From an uncultured Clostridia bacterium (GTDB lineage: Bacteria > Bacillota > Clostridia > UBA1381): a stretch of 64,000 nucleotides of DNA. Position numbers and translations under genes: made by a program. The DNA is taken from the NCBI GenBank assembly GCA_934476675.1, contig CAKSOE010000009.1:1-64000 (forward strand). The letters run 5' to 3'. Of this stretch, positions 53,005 to 61,322 are shown piece by piece; position 1 is the stretch's first letter, and each line of letters begins with the position of its first letter. Under the pieces are notes generated by a model. It was not told where the DNA came from, did no database searches, and was given only the letters and a program-made list of their open reading frames with translations.

Positions 53005-53055
53005 CTGACATGGCGTCCGGGCGTGATGCAGGAAAGAAAGGATAAAGAATACTAA

Positions 53056-53763
53056 ATGGCATTGTATGTTATGGCGGATTTGCATTTGCCGCTCGGAATA
53101 GATAAACCGATGGATATTTTCGGAGCAGGGTGGGCAAATTACGTTGAACGGCTTGAATACAACTGGCAGAGTGCGGTTAGTGATGATGATACGGTGATTA
53201 TTCCGGGAGATTTTTCGTGGGCTACATATCTTGAACAGAGCAAACGGGATTTTGAATTTTTAAACGCCTTAAACGGCAGAAAAATTCTATTGAAAGGAAA
53301 TCATGACTACTGGTGGTCTACCATGAACAAATTAAAGCTGTTCATTAAGGAAAACGGTTTTGAAAATATAGAATTTATGCAGAATAACGCTATGGAGTAC
53401 AACGGTACGGCTTTGTGCGGAACACGCGGTTGGCTGCACCCGTCATGGGAGGGGTTCGGAGCAGAGGACAGAAAGATATTTGACCGCGAGGTTTTAAGAA
53501 TGGAGCTTTCCTTAAAGGACGCGGAGAAAAGATACGGTACGGATGTCGAAAAGTATGTGTTTATGCACTATCCGCCGACATCGGGTATTTATGCCGAAAA
53601 CGATATGACGCGTCTTTTTGCGGAATTTAACGTAAAAAAGGTGTTTTACGGGCATCTGCACGGCGCAGCGCACAGAAACTCGGTAAAAGGGGAGTATGAC
53701 GGCGTTGAATATGCGCTTGTAAGCGCGGATTACTTACAGTTTATGCCCCAAAAAATAGCTTGA
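53056..53763 (+). CDS. Calcineurin-like metallophosphoesterase
   Basis: This 235-residue cytoplasmic phosphoesterase shows all the metal motifs of the family in order: MADLHLP, PGDFSWATYLE, LKGNHDYWW, FMHYPPT and YGHLHGAAH. The substrate is unknown. AAAGGA lies before the ATG at 53056. It is the first of three closely spaced genes; the YfcE-like phosphodiesterase starts 17 bases after its stop. Confidence 0.9.
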   Translation: MALYVMADLHLPLGIDKPMDIFGAGWANYVERLEYNWQSAVSDDDTVIIPGDFSWATYLEQSKRDFEFLNALNGRKILLKGNHDYWWSTMNKLKLFIKENGFENIEFMQNNAMEYNGTALCGTRGWLHPSWEGFGAEDRKIFDREVLRMELSLKDAEKRYGTDVEKYVFMHYPPTSGIYAENDMTRLFAEFNVKKVFYGHLHGAAHRNSVKGEYDGVEYALVSADYLQFMPQKIA

Positions 53764-53780
53764 TACAGGAGAAGAATACA

Positions 53781-54296
53781 ATGAAATTAATGATTGCATC
53801 GGATATACACGGCAGCGCATATTATGCGGAAAAACTGAAAGAAGCTTATTATGCTTCGGGTGCGGAACGGCTGGTTTTGCTGGGCGATTTGCTCTATCAT
53901 GGACCAAGGAACGACCTGCCGCGCGATTATGCGCCGAAAAAGGTTATAGAAATTCTGAACGGAATGAAAAATGAAATTCTGTGCGTGAGGGGAAACTGCG
54001 ACACAGAGGTAGACCAAATGGTACTGAATTTTCCGATAATGGCGGATTATGCGGTAATTCTTGCGGATAACAAGACAATGTATCTTTCTCACGGACACAT
54101 ATATAATCCGCAAAATCCCCCAAAGCTTAAATCGGGAGACATTCTTATAAACGGACATACTCACATAAGAGCGATGGAGAAATGCGGCGATTTTACCTAT
54201 ATAAATCCCGGCTCGGTATCGATACCGAAGGACGGAAAGGGAAACGGCTGCATTATATATGACGGCGGAAAATTTGAGTTTGTAAATTTTGAATAA
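53781..54296 (+). CDS. yfcE: YfcE-family phosphodiesterase
   Basis: This 171-residue metallophosphoesterase of the YfcE/MJ0936 type has the motifs ASDIHGS, LLGDLLYHGPRNDLP, RGNCD, LSHGH and INGHTHI followed by INPGSVSIPK. Family members hydrolyse phosphodiesters in vitro. The start is the ATG at 53781 with AGGAG before it; an in-frame ATG at 53760 overlaps the previous stop and has no ribosome site. The MBL lipoprotein gene begins 14 bases downstream. Confidence 0.9.
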   Translation: MKLMIASDIHGSAYYAEKLKEAYYASGAERLVLLGDLLYHGPRNDLPRDYAPKKVIEILNGMKNEILCVRGNCDTEVDQMVLNFPIMADYAVILADNKTMYLSHGHIYNPQNPPKLKSGDILINGHTHIRAMEKCGDFTYINPGSVSIPKDGKGNGCIIYDGGKFEFVNFE

Positions 54297-54310
54297 GTAA
54301 AGAGGTAAAA

Positions 54311-55174
54311 ATGAATACAATTAAAAAGAAAATTGCCGCACTGCTGACGTCGCTGTCGCTTGTTTTCAGCTTTTACGGGTGCAGCAGCGAGGTCAAAACC
54401 GTTGTCGATTACGGCGGACTGACAGTGCATTATATTGATGTGGGGCAGGCGGATGCCGAGCTTTTGGAGTGCGGCGGAGAATATATGATGATAGACGGCG
54501 GAAATGCCGCGGATTCAAGCCTTGTTGTGTCATATCTGAACGATTTGGGGATAAATCATCTGAAATATGTTGTGGCAACGCACGCGCATGAGGATCATCT
54601 CGGCGGTTTGTCGGGGATATTGAGCCAGTATACGGCGGATAATGTGTTTTGTTCACAGACGAGTTATACCACAAAAGTATTTAACAATTTCAAAAAATAT
54701 ACGGAAAATCAGGGAAAAGAAATACAAGTTCCGAACGTGGGCGATGTTTATACTCTCGGAAACAGCGAAATTAAGGTTTTAGGCCCCGTAAAAGAAACAA
54801 AGGATATGAATAACCGCTCAATTGTTCTTCGTGTTACATACGGAAATACCGCATTTCTTTTTGAGGGCGATGCGGAAAGGGAGGAAGAACAGGATATTTT
54901 AAACAGCGGAGCGGACGTTTCAGCAGATGTGCTTAAAGTTGGACATCACGGCAGCAGTACCTCAACCACGTATCCGTATTTGAGAGAGGTTATGCCGGAG
55001 TATGCGGTCATATCCTGCGGCAAGAACAATAAATACGGACATCCGCATGAGGAAACACTCAGCAAACTGCGTGATGCCGATGTCAAGGTGTATCGTACGG
55101 ACGAAAGCGGTCACATAGTTATTCACAGCGACGGAAACGATATTACCGTACAGACGCAAAAAAATCATCAGTAA
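54311..55174 (+). CDS. ComEC-like metallo-beta-lactamase lipoprotein
   Basis: This 287-residue protein has a lipoprotein signal (SLVFSFYGC, Cys24) and a metallo-beta-lactamase fold like the C-terminal domain of ComEC: VHYIDVGQADAELLECG, the zinc motif ATHAHEDHLGGL, FLFEGDAEREEEQDIL and VLKVGHHGSSTSTTYPYL. It would lie on the outer face of the membrane. Stand-alone proteins of this type are likely nucleases or phosphodiesterases; the role is not known. AGAGG precedes the ATG. Confidence 0.88.
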   Translation: MNTIKKKIAALLTSLSLVFSFYGCSSEVKTVVDYGGLTVHYIDVGQADAELLECGGEYMMIDGGNAADSSLVVSYLNDLGINHLKYVVATHAHEDHLGGLSGILSQYTADNVFCSQTSYTTKVFNNFKKYTENQGKEIQVPNVGDVYTLGNSEIKVLGPVKETKDMNNRSIVLRVTYGNTAFLFEGDAEREEEQDILNSGADVSADVLKVGHHGSSTSTTYPYLREVMPEYAVISCGKNNKYGHPHEETLSKLRDADVKVYRTDESGHIVIHSDGNDITVQTQKNHQ

Positions 55175-55186
55175 CGTAAATATATA

Positions 55187-55215
55187 TTGACATTAATAAG
55201 AATATTTGGTAAAAT
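55187..55215 (+). promoter_or_regulatory. Promoter upstream of the GGDEF/EAL gene
   Basis: TTGACA (55187-55192) and TAAAAT (55210-55215) with a 17-base spacer. A terminator-like hairpin follows within about 20 bases of the likely start, so the leader may be attenuated or the promoter may be fortuitous. Confidence 0.55.
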
Positions 55216-55233
55216 TTTATTAGAATAGATAAG

Positions 55234-55269
55234 GCACATTCAGCCGTAAATTCGGCGGGTGTGCTTTTT
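55234..55269 (+). terminator. Terminator-like hairpin in the leader
   Basis: GCACA (55234-55238) with TGTGC (55260-55264) and inner GCCG/CGGC, followed by five Ts. It either ends the MBL lipoprotein transcript or acts as an attenuator for the GGDEF/EAL gene. Confidence 0.65.
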
Positions 55270-55333
55270 ATAGCAAAAGGCAATGATATAAAATTCGGGA
55301 GTACGGCGCTTTTTGTAGTAAAGGAGGATTAAT

Positions 55334-57037
55334 ATGCCTGAAAACAAAGAAATATTTAACAGCGCCGCAGGAAGCAAAATCGCAAAGAGATTACTAAGAG
55401 CGCATTTTGACGGAATCTTAATGATAGACGTAAAATCGGGATTGCTTATGCAGGAGGATGAGGAGCTTGCAGGCAAACTTATAAAACTTGTCAGATTTGA
55501 CGATACGCCTTATGAAGAACAGGCGGATAATATTATCAGGAAGTGGATAAGTCATGCAGACCGTGAAACTCTCATAAATTGCGTAAAACTGGCGAATGTT
55601 CGGTCGGAACTGGAAAAACATAGTAAATATGACGTTGATTTTCATACAAAAGCAGATATAAACAATAATTGGGCGTATAAACGTTTGAGTTATGAATACC
55701 TGGACAATTCCGAGGAAGTTATTGTCATGGTGTTGGAGGATGTTTCGGATATTTTGTCAAACGAAACAGATCCGCTTACCGGTTTGTATAACTCTACGGG
55801 TTTTCATAATCATGTTAAGGAATGGATTAAGAAGAATCCGGGCAAAAAATACATAATTCTGCGTTATGATATAGACCGCTTTAAGGATATTAACGGTGTG
55901 TACGGATATGAAATGGGAAACAAGTTTTTACGTGACTGCGGTCGGTGTATGAAAGAGTTTGATGCGAAAAACACCTTTGCGGCTCATCTGAATGCGGATC
56001 ATTTTGTAAGATTCTGTGCCGATGATAATATAACGGCGGAGAAATGCTATGAGCATTTTAAAAAATGCTTTGCAGGGTATAATCTGAAAATTCCTATCAC
56101 CACGCACGTGGGCGTTTACGATTTGTGCGAGGAGGACTGCGATTCGTATACGATGAGCTATAAGGCGCTGCTGGCTCTGCAATCCGAAAAAGGGAATCTC
56201 AGAAAACATATCGCATATTATGAAAAAGGCATGATGGATTTTGAAATAGAACATCAGGAGCTTTTAAACGATATTCCGACTGCGATTAAACGTGAGGAAT
56301 TTGAAGTGTGGTTTCAGCCCAAAATAGATTACAATAAGAAACGCCTGATTGGTGCGGAGGCGCTTGTGCGCTGGCGTCACCCCGAGAAAGGGGTTATATC
56401 GCCCGAAAAATTTATTCCTATGCTTGAGCGCAGTGATTATATTGCGGCGGTGGATATGTTTGTCATAGAAAAAACGTGCAGATATATGCGTGAATGGATG
56501 GATAAAATATCGGATATACCGATAACCGTTTCGGTTAACCTGTCGAGAAACGATATTTACGACGAGAGTCTGTGCGGTGTGCTGGAACAGCTGACGGAAA
56601 AGTATAATATTCCGAAAAACAGCTTAAAGCTTGAAATAACGGAAAGTGTATACATGGACAATCCGGAGGTGTTTATCGAGAGCGTTGACAGGCTCAAACA
56701 GAGCGGATTTGTAATCGAAATGGACGATTTCGGTTCGGGATATTCGTCGCTAAATACGTTAAAGGATATAGATATAGACGTTTTAAAACTTGACATGAAA
56801 TTTCTCTCCGACAGCAACAGAATAGAGAAAAGCAAAACCATTATATCCTCGGTTATAAATATGGCGGAGGCACTGGGACTTCCGGTTATTGCGGAGGGTG
56901 TGGAAACAAAGCAGCAGGCGGAAACGCTGCTTTCATACGGCTGCAAATATATGCAGGGTTATTATTTCAGCAAGCCTGTGCCTGCCGAGGATTATGAAAA
57001 AATGCTCAGAATGTTTGATAAATTAGATGTAGATTAA
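55334..57037 (+). CDS. c-di-GMP phosphodiesterase with degenerate GGDEF domain
   Basis: This 567-residue protein joins an N-terminal region (about 1-140, possibly a PAS-like sensor) to a GGDEF domain (about 145-305) and an EAL domain (about 315-560). The EAL domain looks active: EALVRWRHPEKG, NLSRNDI, LEITES, EMDDFGSGYSSL and VIAEGVETKQQ are all there. In the GGDEF domain, DPLTGLYNSTGFHNHV and YDIDRFKDINGVYGYEMGN are kept, but the signature loop reads LNADHF, so cyclase activity is unlikely. It should hydrolyse c-di-GMP. AAAGGAGG is before the ATG; no membrane helix is seen. Confidence 0.9.
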   Translation: MPENKEIFNSAAGSKIAKRLLRAHFDGILMIDVKSGLLMQEDEELAGKLIKLVRFDDTPYEEQADNIIRKWISHADRETLINCVKLANVRSELEKHSKYDVDFHTKADINNNWAYKRLSYEYLDNSEEVIVMVLEDVSDILSNETDPLTGLYNSTGFHNHVKEWIKKNPGKKYIILRYDIDRFKDINGVYGYEMGNKFLRDCGRCMKEFDAKNTFAAHLNADHFVRFCADDNITAEKCYEHFKKCFAGYNLKIPITTHVGVYDLCEEDCDSYTMSYKALLALQSEKGNLRKHIAYYEKGMMDFEIEHQELLNDIPTAIKREEFEVWFQPKIDYNKKRLIGAEALVRWRHPEKGVISPEKFIPMLERSDYIAAVDMFVIEKTCRYMREWMDKISDIPITVSVNLSRNDIYDESLCGVLEQLTEKYNIPKNSLKLEITESVYMDNPEVFIESVDRLKQSGFVIEMDDFGSGYSSLNTLKDIDIDVLKLDMKFLSDSNRIEKSKTIISSVINMAEALGLPVIAEGVETKQQAETLLSYGCKYMQGYYFSKPVPAEDYEKMLRMFDKLDVD

Positions 57038-57094
57038 TACATAAATAAAAGAATCGGACGATAGTGTCGGAGACTTTATTTCGCGTATATTAAG

Positions 57095-57132
57095 AACAAG
57101 CTCCGAACTTATAGGGCGGAGCTTGTTTTTTT
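57095..57132 (+). terminator. Terminator of the GGDEF/EAL gene
   Basis: Arms AACAAGCTCCG (57095-57105) and CGGAGCTTGTT (57117-57127) are perfect and run into seven Ts (57126-57132). Confidence 0.9.
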
Positions 57133-57149
57133 GATAGAGGAGGAACACT

Positions 57150-57935
57150 ATGGAAATAAAAGACAGCAGAATTGACGGCGGAAAGGCGTTTGACTGGGGA
57201 AAAACATCACAGGATTATGCGAAATTCCGCGACATTTATCCCGATGAATTTTACGAAAAAATAATTGAACGCGGAATAGGCGTAAAAGGGCAGAATATGC
57301 TTGACATCGGTACAGGTACGGGTGTAATTCCGCGGAATATGTATAAATACGGTGCAAAATGGATAGGCACGGATATATCGGAAAATCAAATCGAACAGGC
57401 AAAACTGCTTTCGCGCGGAATGGATATAGATTATTATGTTTCATCGGCGGAAAATCTGGATTTTCCGGATAATTCGTTTGATGCAATAACGGCGTGTCAG
57501 TGCTTTTGGTATTTTAAGCATGAGCAGGTTATACCGCGGCTGTATCGTATGTTAAAGCCGGGCGGCAGGTTTTTGGCACTTTGTATGGAATGGCTGCCGT
57601 TTGAGGATAAGATAGCCGGTGAGAGTGAAAAACTGGTGTTAAAGTACAGTCCCGAATGGAGCGGCGCGGGGGAAACGGTCAAACCGATACAAATTCCCGA
57701 TTGCTATAATGAGAAATTCGATGTGGTTTATCATGATGAATACCGTCTGAAAGTGCATTTTACGCGTGAGAGCTGGAACGGCAGAATGAAAGCGTGCCGT
57801 GGGATAGGCGCGTCGCTTTCGGAGGAAAAAATTGCGGAATGGGAGCATGAACATATGCGGATGCTTTCGGAAATTACTTCGAAAGAATTTGATGTCATGC
57901 ACTTTGCGGCTGTTGCGGAATTAAAAAAGAAATAA
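57150..57935 (+). CDS. Class I SAM-dependent methyltransferase
   Basis: This 261-residue cytoplasmic methyltransferase has motif I MLDIGTGTGVIPRNM, motif II WIGTDISENQIEQAK, the SAENLDFPDNSFDAITACQC stretch and the post-motif LKPGGRFLALCMEW. The substrate is unknown; the closest type is the UbiE/YcgJ-like group. GAGGAGG precedes the ATG. The bactofilin-like gene starts 14 bases after its stop. Confidence 0.88.
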   Translation: MEIKDSRIDGGKAFDWGKTSQDYAKFRDIYPDEFYEKIIERGIGVKGQNMLDIGTGTGVIPRNMYKYGAKWIGTDISENQIEQAKLLSRGMDIDYYVSSAENLDFPDNSFDAITACQCFWYFKHEQVIPRLYRMLKPGGRFLALCMEWLPFEDKIAGESEKLVLKYSPEWSGAGETVKPIQIPDCYNEKFDVVYHDEYRLKVHFTRESWNGRMKACRGIGASLSEEKIAEWEHEHMRMLSEITSKEFDVMHFAAVAELKKK

Positions 57936-57949
57936 ACGGAGGGAAAGTC

Positions 57950-59011
57950 ATGAAAAAAATATATGCAATTTTATTGATGTGCGTGCTGACGCTTGCTGCG
58001 GCGGTGTCGGTGTCTGCCGAGGGATTGGGCGGTGTGTTTTATGACGGCATAATTCGCAGCGACACAAACGGCAGTGCGTTTTCGTCGGGCGATGATGCAG
58101 GAAGTACGGCAGATGTAAACGGTGTGCTGTTTGCGGCGGGAAACAATGTGGAATCGGGCGGAAACTGCAAATATGCAATGAATGCCGGTTACAGCGTACG
58201 TTTGAGCGGCAGTACGGAAAATGACGCCTTTCTGGCAGGAAATATAATCAATATTGACGGTGATGTTAAGCGCGATGTGTTTGTTGCCGGAAATGAAATA
58301 CATATAAGCGGCAAAATAGGGCAGAATCTTTATGCCGCAGGACGTAAGATTATAATAGACGGAGAAATCAGCGGTGATGTGTATCTGAGCGCGGCGGAAA
58401 TTACGATAGGCGACGGAGCGCTGATTGGCGGAAAGGTACATTACAATGCAGATGCAAAAGCAAACGGAAATTTACTGTCGGGAGCGGAGGTTTACGGCTC
58501 CGACAGTTCGGAACGGGAGAAAAACGGCATTGCTGACGCTGTAAGAGGCAAGGTTTTAAGCTGTATCGGCGCTGCTGCACTTGCATTTGTTCTTTTGTGG
58601 CTTACACCTGTCTGGGAAACATTGGATAAAAAATATTACGGTGCGCCATTCGGAAAATATGCAAAAACTTTCGGTATCGGTTTCGGTGTGCTTGCGGCAG
58701 TGCCTGTTGCGGCGGTTCTGCTTATGATTTCGGCTGCCGGAATCAGGCTTGCGCTTATACTGTTAATGCTTTATGCAGCCGTAATTGCCGCCGCACCTGT
58801 TTTTATGGGATTTTTCATCGGCGCATTTGTATGGCGCAAGGCATTTAAAAAGTCCGTATGCTATCCGGCAGAGCTTGCAATCGGTATTGTTATATGGCGT
58901 GCGGTAACGTGTATTCCGGTGCTGTCTTTTGCACTTGGCTTGATTGCAGTGCCTTTTGCATTGGGCGTGATTACTCTGCTTTTGGGAAAGAAACGGCAAA
59001 CGGAAATTTAA
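57950..59011 (+). CDS. Exported bactofilin-like membrane protein
   Basis: This 353-residue protein starts with a signal peptide (cut after VSA, about 23). Residues about 75-190 form a right-handed beta-helix resembling polymer-forming bactofilins (AFLAGNIINIDGDVKRDVFV, GKIGQNLYAAGRKIIIDGEI). Four or five hydrophobic helices follow from about 205 to the end (AAALAFVLLWLTPVW, VPVAAVLLMISAAGI). The beta-helix would lie outside the membrane. Proteins of this layout are common in Firmicutes and have no assigned function. GGAGGGAAA is before the ATG. Confidence 0.8.
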   Translation: MKKIYAILLMCVLTLAAAVSVSAEGLGGVFYDGIIRSDTNGSAFSSGDDAGSTADVNGVLFAAGNNVESGGNCKYAMNAGYSVRLSGSTENDAFLAGNIINIDGDVKRDVFVAGNEIHISGKIGQNLYAAGRKIIIDGEISGDVYLSAAEITIGDGALIGGKVHYNADAKANGNLLSGAEVYGSDSSEREKNGIADAVRGKVLSCIGAAALAFVLLWLTPVWETLDKKYYGAPFGKYAKTFGIGFGVLAAVPVAAVLLMISAAGIRLALILLMLYAAVIAAAPVFMGFFIGAFVWRKAFKKSVCYPAELAIGIVIWRAVTCIPVLSFALGLIAVPFALGVITLLLGKKRQTEI

Positions 59012-59071
59012 AAAGCCTTTTTATGCCGAAAAATGTCGGCTTTAAGACGTATGGAAAGAGCTATAAATTTG

Positions 59072-59100
59072 TTGACTTTTTTCCATTTAAGTGGTATAAT
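59072..59100 (+). promoter_or_regulatory. Sigma-A promoter of yloU-yloV
   Basis: TTGACT (59072-59077) and TATAAT (59095-59100) with a 17-base spacer, 78 bases before the yloU start. Confidence 0.8.
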
Positions 59101-59178
59101 AACCGCAGATATAAATTGCTGTTCGCGGTATTTTGAATGAACAGGAAAAGTGTTTAATCTCGGAAAGGAATGAAAATT

Positions 59179-59535
59179 ATGCAGTTAAAAACCGATGACG
59201 CATTGGGTACGGTTTCCGTGTCGAATGCGGTTATAGCAGAGATTGCCGGAACAGTGGCATCGAAATGCTACGGTGTTGTCGGCATGGCGGCGAGAAGCAG
59301 AAAGGACGGCATAGTAAGTCTTTTAAAGCCCGACACCGTTACAAAGGGTATAAGCATTTTCGCGCAGGACGACGGCATAACCGTTGAAATGCATATTATT
59401 GTCGAATACGGTATAAATATTAATACAACGTGTAAAAGTATAGTTAATCGCGTTCGCTATACTTTGGAAAATCTTATCGGATTAAAAGTCAGCAAGGTCA
59501 ATGTGCGCGTTGAGGGCGTGCGCGTAGACGAGTAA
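59179..59535 (+). CDS. yloU: Asp23/Gls24-family protein YloU
   Basis: This 118-residue cytoplasmic protein shows the Asp23 pattern: GTVSVSNAVIAEIAGTVASK, GVVGMAARS, and VEMHIIVEYGININTTCKSI near the end. The family is linked to cell-envelope stress and lipid metabolism. The start is the ATG at 59179, nine bases after GGAAAGGA; an ATG at 59170 touches that site. It is always or nearly always next to yloV in Firmicutes, as here, and the AAGGAG for yloV overlaps its stop codon. Confidence 0.92.
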   Translation: MQLKTDDALGTVSVSNAVIAEIAGTVASKCYGVVGMAARSRKDGIVSLLKPDTVTKGISIFAQDDGITVEMHIIVEYGININTTCKSIVNRVRYTLENLIGLKVSKVNVRVEGVRVDE

Positions 59536-59547
59536 GGAGTGAGAACT

Positions 59548-61227
59548 ATTAATACACTTGACGGAGAGATTTTTTCGCAGATGATTATTTCGGGTGCGAA
59601 TAATTTATATAACAACAGGCATACTGTTGACGATTTGAATGTTTTTCCGGTGCCGGACGGAGATACCGGAACAAATATGTCGCTTACAATAACGGCTTTG
59701 TCGCGTGAGCTTATGCAGAAACAGCCGTCAACTCTCACAAAAGCGGCAGATATTATGGCTTTTGCGGCTTTAAGAGGTGCGCGCGGAAATTCGGGCGTTA
59801 TTCTTTCGCAGTTTTTCAGAGGAATTTCAAAGAGCTTAAAGGGCAAACAGACGTGTGTGGGAACGGAGCTTGCAATGGCGCTTATGGAGGGTTCGTCTGC
59901 GGCGTATAAGGCGGTAATGAAGCCGACAGAAGGAACAATTCTTACGGTTGCACGCGAGGCGGCGGCAGGCGCACAACTCTCGGCAGGCGCAGGCGGAAGT
60001 ATACTTGAAATTATAGAAAACGCTGTTTCACGCGGAAATGCCGCACTTGCAAAAACTCCCGATCAACTGCCGGCACTGAAACAGGCAGGTGTCGTAGATG
60101 CGGGCGGTCAGGGCTGGATGTTTGTTCTTGAAGGTTCTTTGGCATATTTGAAGAACGGCATCATCATTGAGCGTGAGGACGGCACGGAAACCGCGGCAAG
60201 CGTTCCGGTACAGCATAAAGCGCAGGAATCGGTAAAAACAGAGGATATAAAATTTGCTTATTGTACCGAGTTTATTGTGGAAAAGAAGTCAAAAGGCTTG
60301 CCGGTGGAGAATTTCAGAAATGCGATTGCGCCAAAGGGCGATTGTATGCTGGTAATAGACGACGATGAAATAGTAAAAGTACATATCCACACCAATCATC
60401 CCGGATTTGTACTTGAAGAAGCGGTAAAGCTGGGCGAGATGATTAATCTTAAAATCGATAACATGAAGCATCAGCACAACTCGATTATAAACGAGGAAGC
60501 CGCAAAGGTTGAAGAAGTGAAAGAAACACCCAAAGCTGCTCCGCGTAAAAAGACAGCTGTTAAGGAAACGGGCTTTGTGGCAGTCGGCGCAGGCAGAAAT
60601 TTCATAAAAATATTAAAGGACTTGGGTGTTGATAAGGTCATAGAGGGCGGACAGACAATGAACCCTTCAACAGACGATATTTTAAGGGCAGTTGATCGTG
60701 TAAAGGCTAAAACGGTTTATGTGTTCCCGAACAATAAGAATATTGTTATGGCAGCAAACCAGGCGGCGGAATTGGCAGAGGGCAAAACGGTAATCGTGAT
60801 ACCTACAAAAAATATTCCCCAGTGCATAAGTGCGATTATGTCATTTAACGACAAGAGAACGCCGGAAGAAAACGAAAAGTCAATGAACAGCGCGGCAAAA
60901 CGGGTTAAAGCCGGACAGGTGACATATGCGGTGCGTGATACGGAAATAAACGGAAATAAAATCTCAAAAGACGATATTCTCGGTATGTGTGAGGATGAAA
61001 TTTCCATTATAGGCAAGAATAGGGAAAAGGTTCTTGAAGCCGTTGCCGATGATTTGATTGACGAGGACACGGAGTATGTTACTGTGTACTACGGAAAAGA
61101 AGTTAAAAAGGCACAGGCAGAGGCAGCTGCAAAGGCAATTGAAGAAAAATATGCCGACGATGAGATAGAGGTTTCCGTAAAAAGCGGAGGACAACCGGTA
61201 TACTACTACATCATAAGCGCTGAGTAG
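59548..61227 (+). CDS. yloV: DAK2-domain protein YloV (FakA-like)
   Basis: YloV/FakA is the kinase subunit that phosphorylates fatty acids bound to FakB. The DAK2 domain at the N-terminus has LNVFPVPDGDTGTNMSLT, RGARGNSGVILSQFFRGISK and VVDAGGQGWMFVLEGSL. A linker near 320-340 is rich in Lys, Glu and Pro, and the C-terminal half is the EDD-like domain (VFPNNKNIVMAANQAAELAE). No ATG or usable GTG fits the start. A perfect AAGGAG (59534-59539) lies eight bases before an in-frame ATT at 59548, and conserved DGEIFSQMIISGANNL begins a few residues on. The in-frame GTG at 59539 overlaps the ribosome site and the ATG at 59581 would remove conserved residues. I favour the ATT start. The product would be about 559 residues. 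Confidence 0.85.
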   Translation: MNTLDGEIFSQMIISGANNLYNNRHTVDDLNVFPVPDGDTGTNMSLTITALSRELMQKQPSTLTKAADIMAFAALRGARGNSGVILSQFFRGISKSLKGKQTCVGTELAMALMEGSSAAYKAVMKPTEGTILTVAREAAAGAQLSAGAGGSILEIIENAVSRGNAALAKTPDQLPALKQAGVVDAGGQGWMFVLEGSLAYLKNGIIIEREDGTETAASVPVQHKAQESVKTEDIKFAYCTEFIVEKKSKGLPVENFRNAIAPKGDCMLVIDDDEIVKVHIHTNHPGFVLEEAVKLGEMINLKIDNMKHQHNSIINEEAAKVEEVKETPKAAPRKKTAVKETGFVAVGAGRNFIKILKDLGVDKVIEGGQTMNPSTDDILRAVDRVKAKTVYVFPNNKNIVMAANQAAELAEGKTVIVIPTKNIPQCISAIMSFNDKRTPEENEKSMNSAAKRVKAGQVTYAVRDTEINGNKISKDDILGMCEDEISIIGKNREKVLEAVADDLIDEDTEYVTVYYGKEVKKAQAEAAAKAIEEKYADDEIEVSVKSGGQPVYYYIISAE

Positions 61228-61264
61228 GGGCGGCTGTAAGTGTAAAAAAGTATAATACCGAAAT

Positions 61265-61308
61265 GTACAATAAAGAGGCTGTACCTTTAAACAGCCTCTT
61301 TATTGTAC
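61265..61308 (+). terminator. Hairpin between yloV and recG
   Basis: Perfect 18-base arms (61265-61282 and 61291-61308, starting GTACAATAAAGAGGCTGT) with an eight-base loop. The 3' arm contains CTCTTTATT. It most likely ends the yloV transcript, with some read-through to recG. Confidence 0.7.
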
Positions 61309-61322
61309 GGAAAGGCAAGCTG

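Noticed and set aside
55216..55333. c-di-GMP riboswitch before the GGDEF/EAL gene
   Set aside because: The leader has only a simple terminator-like hairpin and lacks the conserved core of the known c-di-GMP riboswitch classes.
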